A stretch of DNA of 16,345 nt from CAZXMB01 sp964641715 (GTDB taxonomy: Bacteria > Desulfobacterota > BSN033 > UBA1163), in contig CAZXMB010000059.1 in the NCBI GenBank assembly GCA_964641715.1, forward strand, positions 1-16,345, read 5' to 3'. This document shows positions 7,056-13,676 of this stretch, piece by piece (positions within the stretch are counted from its first letter, which is position 1; every line of letters begins with the position of its first letter). The notes under the pieces were generated by a model that saw only the letters and a program-made list of their open reading frames with translations, was not told the DNA's origin and did not search any database. The position numbers and the translations under genes were made by a program.

Positions 7056-7697
7056 ATGTCCAAACAGAGACCGAAAAGGAAAACCAAGGAGTTTGACTTC
7101 CTCGTGAAAGAGGCCAAGAAGCTCGGAGCCCTGGAGGCCAAGATTATCGGACCAGAGAAGGTAGTGGTGGAGGATCGTGTCCTCCTCAAATGCCGCTCAG
7201 GATGCCACATGTACGGACATAAATTTGTTTGCCCTCCCTTTACCCCCACCGCTGATGAATTCAGGAAGATGCTCGGGGAATATAGAACTATACTCATTGT
7301 CAAGTTTTCCGCCGATGCCGAGGCTGATAAGGATGTGGGAAGAAGCCTTTTGAAAAACCTCTGCGCACCCAATACCCCTCCGGAGCTCAGGGATCGAACG
7401 AAAAGATTCTGGGATGCCTGGGATGGCGATAAAAGACGGATCCTTTTGGCAATGCTCGAATTGGAAAAGTCTGCATTTAACCGGGGATATACACTGGCTT
7501 TTTCATTAACTGCGGGATCCTGCACGCTCTGTGAGAAATGTAATATCAAAGGGACCTGCACCCATCCGACCATGGCCCGATTTTCAGAGCACGCCTTGGG
7601 GGTGAATGTGAAGAAAACACTTAAAAATGCAGGGATGTCTGTGAGGTTCCCTTTTGAGAAGCACCCGGAGGGGGTTGGAATGCTCCTCATTGACTAA
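7056..7697 (+). CDS. DUF2284-like cysteine-rich, predicted metal-binding protein
   Basis: A 213-residue protein resembling the DUF2284 family of predicted metal-binding proteins. Seven cysteines form two groups: C46-X3-C50-X8-C59 (in CRSGCHMYGHKFVCPP) and C156-X2-C159-X2-C162-X5-C168 followed by H170-P. The second group is a ferredoxin-like arrangement, so an Fe-S cluster is plausible, though not proven. There is no signal peptide or membrane segment. The ATG at 7056 has a GAGGAG ribosome site, and a divergent-type promoter lies upstream. The next gene, a D-2-hydroxyacid dehydrogenase, starts 34 bp after its stop, suggesting co-transcription. Family function is unknown; an electron-transfer or metal-delivery role is a guess. 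Confidence 0.8.
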   Translation: MSKQRPKRKTKEFDFLVKEAKKLGALEAKIIGPEKVVVEDRVLLKCRSGCHMYGHKFVCPPFTPTADEFRKMLGEYRTILIVKFSADAEADKDVGRSLLKNLCAPNTPPELRDRTKRFWDAWDGDKRRILLAMLELEKSAFNRGYTLAFSLTAGSCTLCEKCNIKGTCTHPTMARFSEHALGVNVKKTLKNAGMSVRFPFEKHPEGVGMLLID

Positions 7698-7731
7698 TCC
7701 TGTTCTGATATCAATTCTAAAAGGAGGCGTA

Positions 7732-8915
7732 ATGACTCGAGCGGTTCTGATTCCATGGGCAATGCCTGAGATCGGCAAGGAAGTCTTCAGGAAAGCAAAG
7801 GTAGAGACCATTTTTATCCACGGGCCCAAGGGTGAACTTCCAGGTCTTCATGAATTGATCAGGACAGTGAAGGATGCGGATGTTCTCCTCCCGAGAGGGA
7901 CCCAACCTGTTCCCAAAGAGGTAATGGTGGCGAATCCGAATCTCCGTGGGATCGCAAATTATGGGGTAGGATATAATAATATCGATATCCGGACAGCAAC
8001 CGAGCTCGGAATTCCCGTGACCAATACGCCCGGTGTTTTGACAGAGACCACCGCTGACCTGGCCTGGGCCCTGCTCATGGCCACGGCGAGAAGGATCCCT
8101 CAGGCACACCAGTATATGCTCTCAGGTCAATGGAAAGGACCGGGCGGAAAGGCTTTTATGGGACAGGACATCGGTCCTGGAGGTTCGAATAGAACGAAAA
8201 CTTTAGGCATCATTGGTTTTGGACGGATTGGTCAGGCCGTAATGAGGAGAAGCCGAGGGTTCAGGATGAAAGTGATTGCTTATGATCCCTTCCTGAAGGA
8301 GTCCATTGAGAAGATGAAAGGAGTGGAATATAGAGAATTACAGGATCTATTAGAAGTGAGCGATTTCATCACCCTCCACTGCCCCTTAACGAAAGAGACC
8401 CATCATCTGATCGGGAAAAGTGAACTGAATCTGATGAAGCCGACGGCTATCCTTATCAATACTTCGAGAGGGCCTGTCGTTGATGAAAAAGCTCTGGTTT
8501 TGGCTCTCAAAAAAGGAAGGATTGCCGGTGCAGGGCTCGATGTTTATGAGAGAGAGCCAGAACTGACCCCTGGCCTTTCGAAATTGGAAAACGTGGTACT
8601 GCTGCCCCATATTGGAAGTTCCACAGAGGATACACGAGGACAAATGGCTGTGGTGGCTGCGGAGAATGCCATNNNNNNNNNNNNNNNNNNNNNNNNNNNN
8701 NNNNNNNNNNNNNNNNNNNNNNNNNNNNNNNNNNNNNNNNNNNNNNNNNNNNNNNNNNNNNNNNNNNNNNNNGTTCCACAGAGGATACACGAGGACAAAT
8801 GGCTGTGGTGGCTGCGGAGAATGCCATAGCCATGCTCAGAGGAAGGAGACCAAAGAATATCGTTAATCCAGAGGTCTTTAAGTCTGCCCAAAATCATAGG
8901 AGATTAAACAGTTAA
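7732..8915 (+). CDS. D-isomer-specific 2-hydroxyacid dehydrogenase (interrupted by assembly gap)
   Basis: An NAD(P)-dependent D-2-hydroxyacid dehydrogenase of the phosphoglycerate/glyoxylate reductase type. The ATG at 7732 follows AAGGAGG at 7721-7727. The nucleotide-binding motif is GFGRIG at 162-167. The catalytic triad is visible as R246 (INTSRGPVVDE), E275 (YEREPE) and H293 (LLPHIGSST). At 8673-8772 the gene is broken by 100 Ns flanked by the same 55 bases on both sides. Removing one copy and the Ns (155 bases) restores one frame of 342 residues ending at the TAA at 8913-8915, a normal length. So the gene is probably intact in the organism. As written, the frame does not continue across the gap. 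The substrate is unresolved; serine-pathway, glyoxylate or sugar-acid roles are possible. Confidence 0.88.
8618..8672. repeat. left copy of 55-bp duplication at assembly gap
   Basis: These 55 bases, starting GTTCCACAGAGG and ending GAATGCCAT, are identical to 8773-8827. They abut the run of Ns directly and code for the region just after the catalytic histidine of the 2-hydroxyacid dehydrogenase. The copy is best read as an unmerged contig overlap, not a biological repeat. Confidence 0.9.
8673..8772. other. assembly gap of 100 Ns
   Basis: Exactly 100 undetermined bases, the conventional filler for a scaffold join of unknown size. Identical flanks indicate that the true distance is negative (an overlap of 55 bases). 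Confidence 0.97.
8773..8827. repeat. right copy of 55-bp duplication at assembly gap
   Basis: Identical to 8618-8672. Reading on from this copy in the frame of the left copy gives the expected C-terminus (IAMLRGRRPKNIVNPEVF) and stop, which supports collapsing the two copies. Confidence 0.9.
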
Positions 8916-8942
8916 GGCACTCATACAAACTCAGTAAGTAGA

Positions 8943-9062
8943 TTGTCATTACGAGGAGTTCCGCGCTTCGCGGGACGACGAAGTAATCTCTTCCAAATTG
9001 AGATTGCCACGCCCTTCGCCCTGAACGCCATGCGGTGCAGGGCTTCGGGCTCGCAAGGACAA
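8943..9062. repeat. 120-bp palindromic intergenic repeat (MITE/REP-like)
   Basis: The ends are inverted copies: TTGTCATTACGAG at 8943-8955 and CTCGCAAGGACAA at 9050-9062 (11 of 13 bases pair). Inside are further hairpins: CCGCG-CTT-CGCGG near 8961-8973, AATCTC/GAGATT at 8985-8990 and 9000-9005, and a GCCC...CCCTG/CAGGG...GGGC arm pair within 9011-9050. I recall a widespread intergenic repeat of this sequence type ('GTCATTGCGAGGAGC...GCAATCTC') in environmental bacteria, including Desulfobacterota. It has no coding capacity; mobilisation in trans by a transposase is inferred from the ends only. Confidence 0.75.
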
Positions 9063-9118
9063 GTTAAAGAAAATAACGCATTTGTATTAATTGATCCCTA
9101 TAAGCAGGAGGTATGACT

Positions 9119-9640
9119 ATGGAAGGATGGACTGAGGATGAAATCAGAAATAAGAATTTGATGGCACCCTGCGGGTTATACTGCGGTGTCTGCGGGATTT
9201 ATATTGCCACAAGGGATGAGAATGAGAAATTCAGGGCTGTCATGGGCAGACTTTTTGGCACAAAACCAGAAGAGACAGAATGTCTCGGCTGTATGCAGAC
9301 TGATCCGCCAAAGAAACTTTATGGTTATTGCAAAGGATGCAGGATAAGAGATTGCGTAAGATCCAAAGGCTATTACTCCTGTCATCAATGTCAAGAATGG
9401 CCATGCTGTATGATAGAGGATTTCGGTTTCGCCACCGGAATGAGGGTGATGAAGAGGGCGATTCCGCTATGGCGCGAAAAAGTAGCAGAGCAGGGTGATG
9501 AGAAGGGTAGCATCGAGTGGGCACGGGCAGAATGTGAGCGTTATCACTGTCCTTCATGCGGTAAGCCGCTTTTCCGGGGTGCACAGACCTGCAGGGCATG
9601 CAAAAGACCGGTTGCTGACGATCTGGATGGATCCCCGTGA
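9119..9640 (+). CDS. DUF3795-like cysteine-rich protein with C-terminal zinc ribbon
   Basis: A 173-residue soluble protein with many cysteines. It begins with the DUF3795 signature MAPCGLYCGVCGIY (C18, C22, C25), followed by C55-X2-C58, C71-X2-C74-X4-C79 and C88-X2-C91-X4-C96-C97. A C-terminal zinc ribbon is formed by C144-X2-C147 and C158-X2-C161. The family has no established function. The ATG at 9119 is chosen over ATG 9113 because AGGAGG at 9106-9111 lies seven bases before 9119 but only one base before 9113. A palindromic repeat lies just upstream, so it probably has its own transcription start. No membrane segment or export signal is visible. Metal binding is strongly suggested by the cysteine pattern; anything beyond that is guesswork. 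Confidence 0.8.
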   Translation: MEGWTEDEIRNKNLMAPCGLYCGVCGIYIATRDENEKFRAVMGRLFGTKPEETECLGCMQTDPPKKLYGYCKGCRIRDCVRSKGYYSCHQCQEWPCCMIEDFGFATGMRVMKRAIPLWREKVAEQGDEKGSIEWARAECERYHCPSCGKPLFRGAQTCRACKRPVADDLDGSP

Positions 9641-9902
9641 AGGAGAGTGAAGAGATTCGAAATGAGGCGTCACCCATTCATCTCTTTTGAATTGGGGAGA
9701 ATGTAATACTTTAGTGCTTTGGAATGGCGAGAATTTGGACACCGGTCAGGAATGCTTCCGAAGCTTTAGGAGAATGCGGGTTTTTCAGATTTCCCCTCGT
9801 GAGGATTTCTGTGCTGGTTGTTTCGTTTCGAACTAAATTCAGTCAGTAGAGAATCCACCTGCTTGTAGCTGGTGGTAGTTCAATTCATCTAAAGGGGGAA
9901 TG
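9641..9902. other. non-coding stretch before the flavoprotein gene
   Basis: No convincing gene is present in these roughly 260 bases. The notable structure is the hairpin at 9855-9875, with an outer GAACTA (9830-9835) / TAGTTC (9876-9881) pair. A small CCTCGTGAGG palindrome sits near 9794-9803. Confidence 0.5.
9855..9875 (+). promoter_or_regulatory. hairpin upstream of the Isf-like gene
   Basis: CCACCTGC and GCTGGTGG pair with one internal mismatch around a five-base TTGTA loop. The pairing may extend outward through GAACTA/TAGTTC. It ends about 18 bases before the ribosome site of the following gene, so it could be a cis-regulatory leader element or a remnant of a REP/Y1-transposase end. 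Neither reading is proven. Confidence 0.45.
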
Positions 9903-10622
9903 ATGAAGGTTATTGCATTGAATGGAAGCGCGAGGGGGAGGAAAGGGGTAACGTGGAGATTGATGGATTCGCTTTTAAAGGGGCTCTCGGAGGGAGGGGC
10001 TATTGTAAAAGATATCCAGCTCAAAGAAATGAATATCTCCTTCTGCCGGGCGTGTCTTACGTGTATGCATAAAACACCCGGTCAATGCGCCCAACAGGAT
10101 GATATGGACCAGATCTATCCGCACCTGAAGGAGTCGGAACTCTTTGTGATGGGCACCCCCGTGTATACAGACAGTATGAGCGCCCAGATGAAAACCGTAA
10201 TGGACCGCTGCATCTGCGGTATGGATCCATTTTTAAGGCTCGATCCTGCAAACCGGGTGAGGCACCCCTACCATTGGGCCATGCCTTCAAAATTCTTCCT
10301 GGTCTCAACATCGGGATTTCCGGAGATGGAGACTTTTCTGCCCCTGGTTATGACGTTCAGGGCCCAGGCAGCGAACTTTGGTTGCGAACCCATCGGGGAA
10401 ATCTGCATCCCCGGCTCAATTGCCCTGCAAATGGCGCCGCAACTTCTCGAACCTTGCCTTGATAGGATTCAACGGGCCGGGAAAATCCTTGCCCTCCATG
10501 GGAAAATAGAGCCGGCCCTTCTGGAAGAGATTAACCGACCGATTGTGACAAAGGAGCAATACCTGAAAATCTCGGAGAAATACGAAGCCTGGGCCAGAAA
10601 GAGCAGGGGAGAGCCCACCTAA
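9903..10622 (+). CDS. NADPH-dependent FMN reductase / iron-sulfur flavoprotein (Isf-like)
   Basis: A 239-residue flavodoxin-fold protein. The N-terminal strand and FMN phosphate loop are MKVIALNGSARGRKGVTW (loop at 8-17). After the second strand comes a compact cysteine motif, C48-X2-C51-X2-C54-X7-C62, which matches the CX2CX2CX4-7C pattern of Isf-type proteins that hold a [4Fe-4S] cluster beside FMN. The GTPVYTDSMSAQMKTVMDR segment is the second flavin-binding loop. Isf proteins act as redox carriers or reduce oxygen or peroxide species in anaerobes, so a role in electron transfer or oxidative protection is plausible. Start ATG 9903 is preferred over the adjacent 9900 because GGGGG lies four bases upstream. 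Genes on both sides face differently, so it may be monocistronic. Confidence 0.85.
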   Translation: MKVIALNGSARGRKGVTWRLMDSLLKGLSEGGAIVKDIQLKEMNISFCRACLTCMHKTPGQCAQQDDMDQIYPHLKESELFVMGTPVYTDSMSAQMKTVMDRCICGMDPFLRLDPANRVRHPYHWAMPSKFFLVSTSGFPEMETFLPLVMTFRAQAANFGCEPIGEICIPGSIALQMAPQLLEPCLDRIQRAGKILALHGKIEPALLEEINRPIVTKEQYLKISEKYEAWARKSRGEPT

Positions 10623-10811
10623 TCTCCTTTCCCACAGATGACCTATACACATCATTCCGAGGTTGCATCGGCAAGAGAAGGGATCTTTTTATCTTGATAA
10701 GTCGCCCTTTAATGGGTGGGCTCTAAGGCCGAGAATCAGGGTTGATACCGGGCAGTGCGTCTGGCCCCTTTCCCAAAAGACAGGGTTTGGCGTTATTGAA
10801 GTATCAAATTT

Positions 10812-11036
10812 TCATTTGGGAGGGAAGATTTTGACTTTTCTTCTCCTGAAGCCCAGCGGAATAAAATCATCCTTTTCTTCTTCTTCTATCTTTTTTAGAG
10901 CGAGTTCAAGAAGGATTTTCCTCTTCTCTTCATCTCTCTTGGCGGTTTTCCTGTATCTTTTTATTCCGAGTTTCTCCCTCAGAAGAAGGAACTCTACAGG
11001 TGATATTCCCTCATATTTTTTTATTTTCTTCGTCAT
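10812..11036 (-). CDS. 74-residue basic helical protein, unknown function
   Basis: A small, strongly charged protein, MTKKIKKYEGISPVEFLLLR at the start, then a Lys/Arg/Glu-rich predicted helix (about 33-60, with an EEEE run) and a basic tail ending KIFPPK. I do not recognise the family. The ATG overlaps the stop of the upstream nucleotidyltransferase gene as ATGA (11033-11036), a strong sign that it is a real, co-translated gene. An AAGGG ribosome site lies upstream, inside that gene. Tight coupling to a nucleotidyltransferase suggests a protein partner, substrate or antitoxin, but this is inference. No HEPN, helix-turn-helix or Phd-like motif is obvious. It converges with the Isf-like gene across about 190 bp. 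Confidence 0.68.
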   Translation of the reverse strand: MTKKIKKYEGISPVEFLLLREKLGIKRYRKTAKRDEEKRKILLELALKKIEEEEKDDFIPLGFRRRKVKIFPPK

Positions 11037-11599
11037 CCCTGAACCCTTCTCTTGATTCCCTGAAGCTCCAATAGGATATCGTTCTCTGGCCTTGCCGCTT
11101 TCCTTTCAAGATAAGGCCAGTCGAGGTCATTACAGTAACGGTTCACCAACAATTCTACCATTTCGCAATCGATTTCTGATTTCCAATGTTTACAAGCATT
11201 CATACGGTCAATGATGAGGTCTTCTATCCCAATGATGGTGCATTGGAGACCCTCTCCAACTTCAATGATCTCCACAGGAGCCTCTTCTCCCACTAACTTA
11301 GATGTGGGCGCCTCAATGGCCATCTTCAAGCCCTCATGGACCCAATATCTCCCCTTTTTTTGAAAATCGATGCTCTTAAGTACATTATCCAGTGCTTCCC
11401 TTTCAGCATAAGATAAGTCTATATCTGTGGTAAAATAAACTTCTCTTGAATAATAAGATAGAGCGCAGCCTCCTATGATGACAGGAGCCTTCCTGCCTTC
11501 CTTCTCGAGGAGTTTTGTAATGAGCCCAACCATGAGGAGTTGCCTCTTGAGAGGAGACTCCATATTTTTAATTATTTCAAGTACCTTGGTTGTATCCAT
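11033..11599 (-). CDS. nucleotidyltransferase-fold protein, DUF6036/AbiEii-like
   Basis: A 188-residue protein with the nucleotidyltransferase core: VIIGGCALSYYSREVYFTTDIDLS, where the G43-G44 turn is followed by the metal-binding D59-X-D61. Downstream, GIEDLIIDRMNACKHWKSE matches the 'DLI.DR..A..HW' segment of DUF6036 and AbiEii-type proteins. In such families the fold transfers NMP to RNA or protein, and several are toxins or antitoxins of bacterial defence modules; here the role is open. The frame allows TTG at 11608, but that codon lies inside the predicted -10 box, so ATG 11599 is chosen. The 74-residue gene downstream overlaps by 4 bp. The stretch looks more AT-rich than the surrounding transport operons, a possible sign of separate acquisition. 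Confidence 0.75.
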   Translation of the reverse strand: MDTTKVLEIIKNMESPLKRQLLMVGLITKLLEKEGRKAPVIIGGCALSYYSREVYFTTDIDLSYAEREALDNVLKSIDFQKKGRYWVHEGLKMAIEAPTSKLVGEEAPVEIIEVGEGLQCTIIGIEDLIIDRMNACKHWKSEIDCEMVELLVNRYCNDLDWPYLERKAARPENDILLELQGIKRRVQG

Positions 11600-11608
11600 T
11601 TTACCCAA

Positions 11609-11637
11609 ATCATAACAATTCTTTCTTATGATGACAA
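11609..11637 (-). promoter_or_regulatory. sigma70 promoter of the nucleotidyltransferase unit, possibly giving leaderless mRNA
   Basis: On the minus strand TTGTCA (11637-11632) and TATGAT (11614-11609) have an exact 17-base spacer, each matching consensus at five of six positions. The -10 ends only 9 bases before the ATG at 11599, so transcription would begin at or within a few bases of the start codon. Confidence 0.6.
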
Positions 11638-11728
11638 GAACGAATTAAGCGGATTGATGCGATGGCAGAAGGCAATTGGTGAATAGTAATAAATTTGGTT
11701 AATAATGAAATTTTCTTTTAAGGTTGGT

Positions 11729-12841
11729 TTAAGATTCTGTTTTGACTCTTAGACAGGGTGGGTTCTTTTCAAAGAGGTGCATTTTTTTGAGGTCTACGGC
11801 GAGATCGATCTGCTGATGCATCCGAAGTTGGGTCTGGGTATCGACCAGGGCCACCAGATTATGTCTCCCCGCAGTGACATTGAGATGGATCTCCGAGCCC
11901 AACGGTTCGATCACATCAACCACGGTCCGGATGAAATTTTCCCTGATCCGGTCCGGGGCAAAGACCCGATCATAGAGATCATTGGGCCTGATCCCGAAGA
12001 TGGCCTCTGAACCCGCCAGGGATTGGTAAAAGGAGGCCTTCTCCTCCGGAATCGGGAGTTCAAAGGCCGCAGCATCCATGAAGAGACGGCCGTCTCTGGA
12101 GAGGATACGGCAGGGGATAAAGTTCATCACCGGACTTCCGATAAAGCCTGCCACAAACTGATTCACGGGATGGTTGTACACCTCCAGGGGGGAACCGATC
12201 TGCTGGATCAATCCATCCTTCATAACCACGATCTTTGTTCCCATGGTCATGGCCTCCACCTGGTCATGGGTGACGTAGATAATGGTCGTCTGGAGACGGT
12301 CATGGAGTTTGGAGAGTTCGGCCCGCATCTGGACTCTGAGCTTGGCATCGAGGTTGGAGAGGGGTTCATCGAAGAGAAAGACTGCGGGTTTTCGGACGAT
12401 CGCCCTTCCTACGGCGACTCTCTGGCGCTGTCCCCCTGAGAGCTGCTTGGGCTTGCGGTCGAGGAGTCCCTGGATTCCGAGGATCTCCGCTGCCTCCTTT
12501 ACCCTCTGATCGATCTCCTCCCGGCGAAACTTCCTCAATTTGAGACCAAAGGCCATATTCCTGTAGACGGACATATGGGGGTAGAGGGCGTATTCCTGAA
12601 AGACCATGGCGATGTCCCGGTCCTTGGGGGGAAGGTCATTGACCATCCGATCGCCGATGTAGATATTTCCGGCGGAGGGTTCCTCCAGCCCGGCAACCAT
12701 CCTAAGGGCGGTGGATTTGCCACATCCCGAAGGACCGACCAGGATGGCAAACTCCTTGTCCTCCACGGTCAGATTAAGATCCTTTACTGCCTGAACCATC
12801 CCAAAATTCTTAGAAATATTTTCCAGAATCACCCTGGCCAT
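11729..12841 (-). CDS. carbohydrate ABC transporter ATP-binding protein, MalK/UgpC-like
   Basis: A 370-residue ATPase of a CUT1-type sugar importer. Walker A is GPSGCGKST at 36-44. The Q-loop (MVFQEYALYPHMSV), the signature LSGGQRQRVAVGRA, Walker B VFLFDEPLSNLDA and the switch histidine in IYVTHDQVEAMTMG all follow in order. The C-terminal third is the TOBE regulatory domain typical of MalK/UgpC (GIRPNDL near 295-300). The frame extends to a GTG at 12862, but ATG 12841 starts MARVILENISKNFG as usual for the family and has AAAGG nine bases upstream. It is the last gene of the transporter operon, 62 bp after the SDR. The substrate is probably a sugar, polyol or glycerol phosphate type solute, unresolved. 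Confidence 0.94.
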   Translation of the reverse strand: MARVILENISKNFGMVQAVKDLNLTVEDKEFAILVGPSGCGKSTALRMVAGLEEPSAGNIYIGDRMVNDLPPKDRDIAMVFQEYALYPHMSVYRNMAFGLKLRKFRREEIDQRVKEAAEILGIQGLLDRKPKQLSGGQRQRVAVGRAIVRKPAVFLFDEPLSNLDAKLRVQMRAELSKLHDRLQTTIIYVTHDQVEAMTMGTKIVVMKDGLIQQIGSPLEVYNHPVNQFVAGFIGSPVMNFIPCRILSRDGRLFMDAAAFELPIPEEKASFYQSLAGSEAIFGIRPNDLYDRVFAPDRIRENFIRTVVDVIEPLGSEIHLNVTAGRHNLVALVDTQTQLRMHQQIDLAVDLKKMHLFEKNPPCLRVKTES

Positions 12842-12903
12842 GTTCCATGCCTTTCTTTTCACTTCATCTCATCATCATGATTCAACCCAACCCTTTTCTG
12901 TGT

Positions 12904-13650
12904 TTACTTGAGACTAAAACCACCGTCCACAAGAAGGATTTGCCCGGTAATAAAATTGGCATCCTCTGAGGCGAGGAACAGGATCGCCTTGGCAATATCC
13001 TCGGGCTGAGCCATTCTCTTGAGATAAGACCCTTCGATCATCGATCTCTTAACCTCCTCGGGGAGGGGTTGGGTCATCTCGGTTAAGGTGTGGCCCGGAG
13101 CAACGGTATTGACGTTGATGTGGGGAGCCAGCTCCTTTGCCATCGTCTTCGTCAAATTGATCACGGCGGCCTTTGAAGCACTGTAATCCATGATCCCTTC
13201 CCGGCCACAGTGGTCGATGCCCCGTATCGAAGAGATGTTCACGATCTTCCCTGATTTCTGCTGGAGCATATATTTCGCCGCGGCCTGGGAGCAGAGAAAG
13301 ACACCGATGAGGTTGACCTCCAGGGTCTTGATCCAGTCCTCAGCAGTCTTTTCCATAAAGGCTCTGGAGATCACAATCCCTGCATTGTTGACCAGGATGT
13401 CAATCCTGCCAAACTCCTTGACGAATGCTTCGGTGAAGGCCTCCACCTGGTCTTTTTTAGAGACGTCACCTTCAAAGGCCTTCAGAGAGTAACCCTTCGA
13501 TCTGACCGTTTCAAGGGCATGCCGGGTATGGGCTTTGTTCACCTCAACGATTCCGGCCCGTGCTCCTTCGGCAAGCATGAGCAGAGCGGTGGTGAGCCCA
13601 ATCCCTCTTCCTCCCCCTGTAATCAAAGCTGTTTTATCTTTGAATCGCAT
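12904..13650 (-). CDS. short-chain dehydrogenase/reductase (SDR), classical type
   Basis: A 248-residue classical SDR. The cofactor loop is TGGGRGIG at 11-18, and E35 at the end of the second strand favours NAD(H) over NADP(H). The NNAG motif is at 87-90. The catalytic residues N112, S140, Y155 and K159 (YSASK) are all in place, so the enzyme should be active. Length is typical. A strong AAAGGAGG ribosome site precedes ATG 13650, and the gap from the upstream permease is 26 bp. It lies between permease and ATPase genes of a sugar ABC transporter, suggesting that it oxidises or reduces the imported sugar or polyol. Close homologs are often called 3-oxoacyl-ACP reductase (FabG) or glucose 1-dehydrogenase; context argues against a fatty-acid role. 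Confidence 0.92.
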   Translation of the reverse strand: MRFKDKTALITGGGRGIGLTTALLMLAEGARAGIVEVNKAHTRHALETVRSKGYSLKAFEGDVSKKDQVEAFTEAFVKEFGRIDILVNNAGIVISRAFMEKTAEDWIKTLEVNLIGVFLCSQAAAKYMLQQKSGKIVNISSIRGIDHCGREGIMDYSASKAAVINLTKTMAKELAPHINVNTVAPGHTLTEMTQPLPEEVKRSMIEGSYLKRMAQPEDIAKAILFLASEDANFITGQILLVDGGFSLK

Positions 13651-13676
13651 GTCATCCTCCTTTTGATGATCAATGA

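Noticed and set aside
7004..7690. 228-residue open frame on the minus strand
   Set aside because: It lies entirely opposite the DUF2284-like gene, whose cysteine motifs and ribosome site show the real strand. The antisense frame has no recognisable domain.
8618..8827. 55-bp direct repeat as a biological duplication or attachment site
   Set aside because: The copies are identical, abut the filler exactly, and collapsing them restores the gene, so an assembly cause is far simpler.
8386..8897. several frames running through the Ns with X residues
   Set aside because: They are artefacts of translating the 100-N filler and the duplicated 55-bp flanks.
9113..9118. ATG at 9113 as start of the DUF3795-like gene
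   Set aside because: Only one base separates it from the AGGAGG; the ATG at 9119 has correct spacing.
10623..10811. possible tRNA or small RNA in the convergent gap
   Set aside because: I found no cloverleaf pattern or clear promoter-hairpin-U-run arrangement. The stretch holds nothing I can support.
10663..11055. 130-residue plus-strand frame rich in Phe and Ser
   Set aside because: It is the mirror of the Lys/Glu-rich 74-residue gene, whose ATGA coupling to the upstream gene makes the minus strand the better choice.
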